Source of the DNA: Bacteroidota bacterium
GTDB taxonomy: Bacteria; Bacteroidota; Bacteroidia; Cytophagales; Cyclobacteriaceae
DNA length: 64,000 bases
Reading direction: 5' to 3'
NCBI GenBank assembly: GCA_018266055.1
Contig: JAFDYT010000006.1
Span: 62,001-126,000 of the forward strand
Below the pieces are notes generated by a model. It had not been told where the DNA came from. It worked only from the letters and a program-made list of their open reading frames with translations, and ran no database searches. Both the position numbers and the translations under genes were made by a program. The number at the start of each line of letters is the position of its first letter. The stretch's first letter is position 1. Shown here piece after piece: positions 58,133 through 64,000 of this stretch.

Positions 58133-61100
58133 CTATTTCATGATAACAATTTTGCCGCTAAGGGTTTGGCCGCCAGCAACCAAACGATATACATACAATC
58201 CACTGGTGTGACTGCTACCAACCTGCCATTGGGCACTGTAAAAACCTGACGGCAGTTGCTTGTCGATCAGTGTGTCAACTCTTCTTCCCACCATATCAAA
58301 TACTTCCAGACGTACCTGGCTATTATCTGATTGATCGGGAACGGTAAATGGAATCGTCACATTATCCGCTGCCGGATTGGGATAGGCATCGCCAAGGGTT
58401 ACACTGACCGGTTTAATTTTTGACAGAAGATCATTGCCATAATAAATTCTGAACGCCGACGACTTATTCGGATCGAAGGAGTAGCTATTCTGTGTGCGCA
58501 TGTCGATGAGCACACCGCTTTGCAAATCATACAGGAAGAGTTCTTTGCCGTTGCTTCCAAACTCCGTGTTGTTCCAGGTGAGGTTGCCCGGACCCTGAAG
58601 ATTACTGCTCACTGCAAATTTCCACTCGTAGTCCGACTGAGTTGGCACCACATCGCGGGTAGACTCCTTGAGGAAATGCTCAGGGTGAGGGAAATTCATT
58701 TCAGCATATTGTTCAAAATGTGGAGGGTTAAAATCATCGTGATTATCCACACCTACCAATGCATCAGGATGCATGCCGACACCACCAAACGTATTTTCCA
58801 CATTACCAACTTTCAGTGTGATAGGAACCACCCACTGGCTGCCGCTCAGGTCGTGCAACTCGGGAGCAACACTTTCTATTCTACCTCCTGCCAGGCTTCC
58901 TGCAACAGGAACTGTGAGTGTAACCGGAGTCGTGCCAGAGTTAAGTATAAACGCTCCTTCGAAAACAGCGAGACCGTCGCTGGTATCGTCTACATATGTG
59001 CCGGTGAACTTTTTAAGCTTTTGCGCCACATTCGATGGATTTGAGTTTGCCGCACGCACCTCACTCCATTTCATCGGGAATGGATATGGATTACCAATTT
59101 GATTCCATCCCGGGCTCAAGGTGAATTTGAAAGGAGTAGTCTGATTATTCGCCGGCGATGAAGCACCGTCAATGCCAATAGTACCAGGAGAGCTTTTCAC
59201 ATTGATGAAATATCCCAATCCTTGAGTTAAAGTGCTGAAGTTGGTAGGGTATTCATTCCATCCGGGTGTAGAAGCATTTTTGTACGTCACCATTCTCCAT
59301 TTCGTATTGTCGCTGGATCCCAACTCATTGAACACGGTTGAAACCTTTGCGTCTGATAACTGGTAAGGAACCGAAACCATCCGCCAGTCGGCGGCCCCGC
59401 CACCAGTACCAATGAAGGATGCGGGAACTTGTGGCATCGAAGATCCTGATGTTGGGTAAATGATATACGAATAGTACCTGCCCGTTGCAGGACTTATTGC
59501 TTTGTTGTTAGAAGGGTCAATTGCTATGATATAATATTCAAGACCCATCGGACCGAATGTAGCCTCTGGTACGGTAGCCTCCCACTTTGATCCGTTGAGT
59601 GCAAGGTTGAGCGAGTCCATGCCTGTGGTCTTCGTGATAGACCTGAAAAAAATCTTTGCGGTTGCGACACTCACACTGTCAGTTATTGAAATAGAGAATG
59701 TTTTACTGCCAGCGCCCTTATTTAAGTTATCGGGAGTAGTGTACGTAATCACAGGAGCCTTCTTGTCAGGATAATTCCCTACCTGGAATTTCCAGGTAGT
59801 CTGGCTTGTAATTCCAGTCCAAGCGTTACCAAAAATATCAGTGAAAGAGCCGTTGTCGACAATAATAAAATATGATTTATTATAACCTAATGCATTGACC
59901 GGGGTGAATGTGAACGTTTTTCCATTTTGCACACTTAACCCAACATCAATAATTTCAACCGGCGACACGGGGCTGGCCACATCGAGGATGCGGAGATACT
60001 TACCAGCCACAGGTATAGACGCCTGATCGAAAGTAATGCTGAGAGTGGTCTTATTAAGCACGTTCGTGGCACTGTTAGCTGGGCTTAGTGTAACTACTGC
60101 CGGAGCAACCGCATCGGTGGGAATCACAATGTTGCTGCTTTTTCGCACTACCGAATTAGAGATGGCACCGTAGGCATATCCATTGTATTCATTGACCACC
60201 ACATCATTGAAGTACAAGTTAGAGTTGCCGCTGACATTTAAGCCTACATTCTGCCAACTCTGTCCCTGATCTCTTGAAAGCCAAAGGTTGCCTCCATAGG
60301 ATGTGATGAAATAATAATTCTGACTTGCGATGATCAGTTTATTACCGCCTGGGGCGCCCGATTTCGTCCAGTTGTTGCCATCCGATGTACTAATGATTGC
60401 ACCATTGCCGTCAAAAAGTAAAATTTTATTCTGAGAAAACTCTACATTTTGAGGGCTCTTCGCTTGATTGATTTTGATCGCAGACCCGAACAATATTTCA
60501 TAAGCTTCATAAGTACTATTTGAATAATTATAGATCACTAAATAGATTAAACCATTCTGGTCAGCAGCAACATCGTAAATATTGAATGATTGGGGCAGAC
60601 CAGTAGGGCTAAGCGGTGTCCAAGTTGTGAGGTTACTCGAAAACTGAATCTGATTATTATTACTTCCATAGTACGTCGTTCCGTCTGCAGTTACCAGGTT
60701 GTTGAATGAACTTGGTAAGCCGGTGGCTATTACTGTCCAGGTATTTCCGCCATCAGGTGTTTGATAAATCTTGCTGTTGTCAAAAGCCAACAAGGTGCCA
60801 TCTGGTTTTCTGGTAAATCCATTAAAGGAGTAGGTTGAATAGCTCGTCCAATTTTGGAAGTCAGAGGAAACAAATCGTGCATTACCATCCCGTGCATAAA
60901 GCTTCGACTGCGATGACAGCTCAAGATCCGAAAGAGTTGAACGTGGAATTCCTGGATTGCGGTCGGCAAAAGTTGTTCCCCCATCATCGGAGGAATAAAC
61001 TCCCTGGCCAGTAGCTACCACCATCCTTGTACCTACCCAAGTGAGGTCATTCACACTGTTGTTAGTTATTGAAGCAAGCGAGATAAAGGTCCAGTTAGTT

Positions 61101-63811
61101 CCACCATTGGTTGATTTATAGAGTCCCCAAGCCTGTGCGGTATTATTATAACCGCCTATATACAAGTCGCCCGTGGGCGAAACCCACAGGTGTTGGTGGT
61201 TAGAGCCGCCAAGGTCACCTTTTATCGAAGTCCAAGTCGCCCCATTGTCAGTAGATTTACTAATATCCTCAATGCCCGTTGAAGCTGTAAAAGAACTTAC
61301 GTAAAGTGTGGTTCCAGAAGCACTTATGAATTGAACCCGAGGGTTTACTGTAGACACAAGTGTCCATGTAGCACCGCGGTCCGTGCTTTTCATTAATTGC
61401 GCCTGATTAGCTGTGTTGTCAAAATAATAGACGAAGATCCCTGGAGTAGAAGTTGAAGTAACCTGAAGATCATATGGGTAGCCATTAAGCGTATATTTTG
61501 CAGCACCAAACGATGTACCACCGTTGGTTGACAAATACATCTTGTTATCCCACCCGGCCATTACCAAATCCCCATTCGAGCATTTCTTAAAATAATAAGC
61601 GCCGGAATAGCTTTCACTCCCCGAAGTAACTTTGGTCCAGGCCCCGCCACTAACGGATGTGAATAGTTGCCCATAGGTAAGTCCATAAACTGTGCTAGTG
61701 GCTTTGTCAATATCCATTGAATAGATATAGTTGTTTGTTGGGATGTTAGTCCATGGATTAGCAAAGGAGATTGGGTTTTGGTACAGTGATCCATTGGTAA
61801 AGGCATACACATTGTTGGAGTTGTCAAGCAGGAGTTTGCTGACATTTCCTCCCCAAGGTCCATTGGTTGGCGCCCAGTTAAAATTTATGTAAACCGGTGG
61901 GCTGGCTGGCAACAATGAGCCAGAAGCCACTACGTCTTTTAGCGCTGGCGTGTTGTAGCCGCAGGCATAATAAGTTGTTGTAGCTGCGTCGTATACTAAG
62001 CCTTGAATGTAGCCGTCGCTGCTTGGCATTGCAATATCGCTCCAGGTATTGCCATCATCAGAGCTTACATACAATGATCCCGAAGTACTTGCACATATTC
62101 CATTGCCATTGGGTAACGGATAAAGTCCGTTGTTGGAAAAAGAGGTCGCGGTCCAGGTAGTGCCCTGATCGGCTGTAGTATAGATTGCGTTGCTGGAGCT
62201 GACGTAGAGTTTATTGTTGTTGACAAACATTCCATTTGAGTAAAAATAGTTTTGGTCATTTGTTACGTACGGAATAGTAGTCAAAGTTGCTGTGGCTGTA
62301 GTTGCTGCGGCCGCCCCACCCGCTAAGACGATTACGTAACACTCGTATTTGCTTGTTGCATAGTTGTAAATTACAGCAAACAGGTTACCTGAATTGTCCT
62401 GAGCTAAACCGTAGGGGTAATAACTTACCGGAAGTCCAGTTACAGTTATTGTAGTCCAAGTTGATCCATTGGTTGTTGACGCCAACCGGTTACTATACAT
62501 GCCATAGTTATAGGTAGTGGAAAAAGTAGTGTTGTAGGCCAAATAATAAAAGTAGTCTGACCCCGCAGCGTTGGTCCAGGTTAATCCATTGTTCGTGGAA
62601 TATTGTGCCGTCGAACCTCCAAGGCCAAGCAGTGTACCATTCGACATTTTGGTCAACCTTGAAATAGAACTCAAAGGAGTGTTCTGAAAACTCCATGTAA
62701 CTCCTTTGTCGTCAGAAATCCAATATCCCTTAGAAGAGGATCCTGTCCGAACAAAAATCCGAGCTGGGCTTCCAGTACCCAAAACGATATCCCTTCCATC
62801 GGCTCCAAAAAGGCCGCCTGAGGCCAGCGTCCAACTTGTACCAGTATTCGTCGTTACGAAAACTCCATCACCTGAGGTAGCCACAAATGCTTTGGTTGCC
62901 GATGTAAATCGTACAGCATTTACAGAAGACCCTCCAAAGTTTGCCGATGGCCATGGGCTGGTGGTTGTCCAGGCGGCACCTGCCGATGCAGTTGTAGTAA
63001 AATAAACTTTCGAATAAGAATTATTATAAAAGTATAAACCGCCTGATGCAGTAACCCATGTTCCCCAAAAATAGGTTTCGCTGATACCTGCTTTTGAAGA
63101 GGCCCAAGTGGTTCCATTGTACTTTAAAATATCCACAGTATTCGTTACCGTATTCGAGCTGGAAACATTGGCAAAGATTGCAGTCCCTAATAAGCCAAGT
63201 TTGATATTGCTATCGTTAGGATCGGTTAATATTTTCGAAACACTGGCGCTCGCCCATGGATTAGTCCCCGGATTAGGGTGCTTCTTTACACCGTCGGCAT
63301 CAGCGATGTACAAATCTCCCGCTGCATTTGCGATAGCATGGTAGGCATACTGTGTAGTGATTTGTGTCCACGTAGCACCCGAATCTGTGCTTACATATAC
63401 GCCGTTGTACCCATATACAGCATAGACGCCCGTGGCTACCTTGATTATATTGTATGCTCCATTAAAGGTTGCCGAATTATTCGTATTTACTCTCGTCCAG
63501 TTGGCCCCTCCATCGGTAGAAGAATAAAGTTGATAGTAATACAATGCATAAAGAGTAGAACCGTCAATCAGAAAATCATATACATACAGATTTGACGGAG
63601 TAGTAGGAACAATCTTAGTCCAGCTTGTTCCATCATTCGCCGAAACATAAAGATTGTTGTTGGTTACGGTATATACCTTAAGGGCAATAGGATCATATTC
63701 TATATCAGTCATATTACCTCCAGGAGGGCCACTGAGCCCCGACCACTGAGCCTGAGCGGTAATCACCGATAATGCAAATACGAGGGTTAAAAGAGTGTAA
63801 AGTTTTTTCAT
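58133..63811 (-). CDS. Giant Asp-box propeller protein with T9SS type A sorting domain
   Basis: This 1,892-residue protein has a signal peptide (KKLYTLLTLVFALSVITAQA). About 1,200 residues follow with at least 15 Asp-box (BNR) motifs of the form SxDxGxTW, such as STDSGATWTQI, SDDKGVTWSF, STDRGATWTLV and STDNGATWTSI. Then come an Ig-like domain (PAVVTLSPANSATNVLNKTT, about 1,232-1,345), further Ig-like segments and a type A T9SS C-terminal domain ending in LYVYRLVAGGQTLSGKIVIMK (cited from LYVYRLVAGG). Asp-box repeats form sialidase-, VPS10- or photosynthesis-factor-like propellers. The C-terminal domain directs export to the surface and anchoring via the T9SS encoded in this window. No sialidase catalytic residues were recognised. 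Confidence 0.9.
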   Translation of the reverse strand: MKKLYTLLTLVFALSVITAQAQWSGLSGPPGGNMTDIEYDPIALKVYTVTNNNLYVSANDGTSWTKIVPTTPSNLYVYDFLIDGSTLYALYYYQLYSSTDGGANWTRVNTNNSATFNGAYNIIKVATGVYAVYGYNGVYVSTDSGATWTQITTQYAYHAIANAAGDLYIADADGVKKHPNPGTNPWASASVSKILTDPNDSNIKLGLLGTAIFANVSSSNTVTNTVDILKYNGTTWASSKAGISETYFWGTWVTASGGLYFYNNSYSKVYFTTTASAGAAWTTTSPWPSANFGGSSVNAVRFTSATKAFVATSGDGVFVTTNTGTSWTLASGGLFGADGRDIVLGTGSPARIFVRTGSSSKGYWISDDKGVTWSFQNTPLSSISRLTKMSNGTLLGLGGSTAQYSTNNGLTWTNAAGSDYFYYLAYNTTFSTTYNYGMYSNRLASTTNGSTWTTITVTGLPVSYYPYGLAQDNSGNLFAVIYNYATSKYECYVIVLAGGAAAATTATATLTTIPYVTNDQNYFYSNGMFVNNNKLYVSSSNAIYTTADQGTTWTATSFSNNGLYPLPNGNGICASTSGSLYVSSDDGNTWSDIAMPSSDGYIQGLVYDAATTTYYACGYNTPALKDVVASGSLLPASPPVYINFNWAPTNGPWGGNVSKLLLDNSNNVYAFTNGSLYQNPISFANPWTNIPTNNYIYSMDIDKATSTVYGLTYGQLFTSVSGGAWTKVTSGSESYSGAYYFKKCSNGDLVMAGWDNKMYLSTNGGTSFGAAKYTLNGYPYDLQVTSTSTPGIFVYYFDNTANQAQLMKSTDRGATWTLVSTVNPRVQFISASGTTLYVSSFTASTGIEDISKSTDNGATWTSIKGDLGGSNHQHLWVSPTGDLYIGGYNNTAQAWGLYKSTNGGTNWTFISLASITNNSVNDLTWVGTRMVVATGQGVYSSDDGGTTFADRNPGIPRSTLSDLELSSQSKLYARDGNARFVSSDFQNWTSYSTYSFNGFTRKPDGTLLAFDNSKIYQTPDGGNTWTVIATGLPSSFNNLVTADGTTYYGSNNNQIQFSSNLTTWTPLSPTGLPQSFNIYDVAADQNGLIYLVIYNYSNSTYEAYEILFGSAIKINQAKSPQNVEFSQNKILLFDGNGAIISTSDGNNWTKSGAPGGNKLIIASQNYYFITSYGGNLWLSRDQGQSWQNVGLNVSGNSNLYFNDVVVNEYNGYAYGAISNSVVRKSSNIVIPTDAVAPAVVTLSPANSATNVLNKTTLSITFDQASIPVAGKYLRILDVASPVSPVEIIDVGLSVQNGKTFTFTPVNALGYNKSYFIIVDNGSFTDIFGNAWTGITSQTTWKFQVGNYPDKKAPVITYTTPDNLNKGAGSKTFSISITDSVSVATAKIFFRSITKTTGMDSLNLALNGSKWEATVPEATFGPMGLEYYIIAIDPSNNKAISPATGRYYSYIIYPTSGSSMPQVPASFIGTGGGAADWRMVSVPYQLSDAKVSTVFNELGSSDNTKWRMVTYKNASTPGWNEYPTNFSTLTQGLGYFINVKSSPGTIGIDGASSPANNQTTPFKFTLSPGWNQIGNPYPFPMKWSEVRAANSNPSNVAQKLKKFTGTYVDDTSDGLAVFEGAFILNSGTTPVTLTVPVAGSLAGGRIESVAPELHDLSGSQWVVPITLKVGNVENTFGGVGMHPDALVGVDNHDDFNPPHFEQYAEMNFPHPEHFLKESTRDVVPTQSDYEWKFAVSSNLQGPGNLTWNNTEFGSNGKELFLYDLQSGVLIDMRTQNSYSFDPNKSSAFRIYYGNDLLSKIKPVSVTLGDAYPNPAADNVTIPFTVPDQSDNSQVRLEVFDMVGRRVDTLIDKQLPSGFYSAQWQVGSSHTSGLYVYRLVAGGQTLSGKIVIMK
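60240..63680 (-). repeat. Tandem Asp-box repeat region within the giant cargo gene
   Basis: About 15-16 Asp-box motifs (S/T-x-D/N-x-G-x-T/S-W) recur through this interval of the gene at irregular spacing of about 60-110 residues. Spacing and sequence suggest two or three successive propellers from repeated domain duplication. Boundaries are approximate and read from protein motifs only. Confidence 0.6.
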
Positions 63812-63836
63812 AGAACTTTATAAAATCGATGTCTAG

Positions 63837-64000
63837 TTAATTTCCTGGAAGTGCCGGTAAGGGGATATCGCCACCTGAGGATCCACCGCCGCCAGTATCC
63901 TTTTTCGATCCGCCTCCCAAAGCCACCACAGCACCTCCAATGGCCAGTATCGGAAGTGCCTTCACAAGCAGGGGTAGCTTTGGCTTTACCTTAAAGTCGG
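63837..64000 (-). CDS. Unidentified protein, C-terminal fragment
   Basis: Only the last 54 residues are in the window, in an open minus-strand frame to the edge. They contain a basic segment FKVKPKLPLLVKALPI, one hydrophobic stretch LAIGGAVVALGGGS, then a lysine-aspartate pair and a Gly-rich tail ending IPLPALPGN. The pattern suggests a membrane-anchored or exported protein with a Gly/Ser-rich end; no family can be named. It ends 25 bases before the giant T9SS cargo gene starts and is probably cotranscribed with it and with the caspase gene. Confidence 0.55.
   Translation of the reverse strand, partial: DFKVKPKLPLLVKALPILAIGGAVVALGGGSKKDTGGGGSSGGDIPLPALPGN

Noticed and set aside
58520-59044. 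A 174-residue plus-strand open frame inside the giant cargo gene
   Set aside because: It is antisense to the T9SS protein and carries no signal peptide or domain; the long coding frame on the other strand explains the region.
60240-63680. Recurring short motifs that might suggest a CRISPR or DNA satellite
   Set aside because: The repeats are protein-level Asp boxes with irregular spacing and varied codons, not identical direct repeats with uniform spacers.
1-64000. Mobile elements, tRNA or rRNA genes, riboswitches
   Set aside because: I found no transposase motifs, terminal inverted repeats, tRNA-like cloverleaf sequences, rRNA segments or conserved riboswitch motifs by reading; a tRNAscan and Rfam search would be needed to exclude them fully.

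Overview
The window is about 64 kb of chromosome from a member of the Bacteroidota, most likely a Cytophagales-type organism. The evidence is a porP-gldK-gldL-gldM-gldN cluster (type IX secretion/gliding), a giant secreted protein with a type A T9SS sorting tail, Bacteroidota-restricted families (DUF4271, DUF4286, BatD, DUF2723, GWxTD) and TAnnTTTG promoter boxes close to many start codons. The genus cannot be fixed from sequence alone. Genes are dense: no gap between genes exceeds about 150 bases. I see no rRNA, tRNA, CRISPR array, insertion sequence or phage.

Region 1 (about 1-16,200) is a surface-polysaccharide locus. It holds three glycosyltransferases, one of them naturally fused to a WbpG/PseA-type amidotransferase and followed by hisH- and hisF2-like genes (acetamidino-sugar formation). 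It also has an FkbM methyltransferase, a Wzx-like flippase, a Wzy-like polymerase candidate, a HAD phosphatase paired with a polytopic membrane protein, an MBOAT/SGNH O-acylation pair and a DegT-type sugar aminotransferase. A TPR protein and a small membrane protein lie inside it.

Region 2 (16,283-38,475) is mainly core metabolism and housekeeping: a DUF2723/TMEM260-type glycosyltransferase, a SAM methyltransferase, a GWxTD protein with rlmB, mnmH-selD (tRNA 2-selenouridine), aroC, batD, queG, a heptose-1-P adenylyltransferase, a YugP-type protease, an acyl-CoA dehydrogenase, an SPFH protein, ridA, gltX, and a compact AIM24 / saccharopine-dehydrogenase-like / DUF4286 run.

Region 3 (38,484-47,440) holds the T9SS motor and ring genes on the minus strand in the order porP, gldK, gldL, gldM, gldN, closed by a strong terminator. 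Upstream are DUF4271-hemD and the divergent hemW.

Region 4 (47,474-64,000) carries a WG-repeat protein, an MBL-rhodanese sulfur enzyme with thiol peroxidase, an exported amidohydrolase, a Hyi-like TIM barrel protein, a membrane propeller protein with no recognisable output domain, and a minus-strand run of an unidentified partial gene, a 1,892-residue Asp-box T9SS cargo and an exported caspase-fold protease. The last run and the sugar-modification locus are the most interesting parts. Most functions are read from motifs and family memory; no database search was possible.
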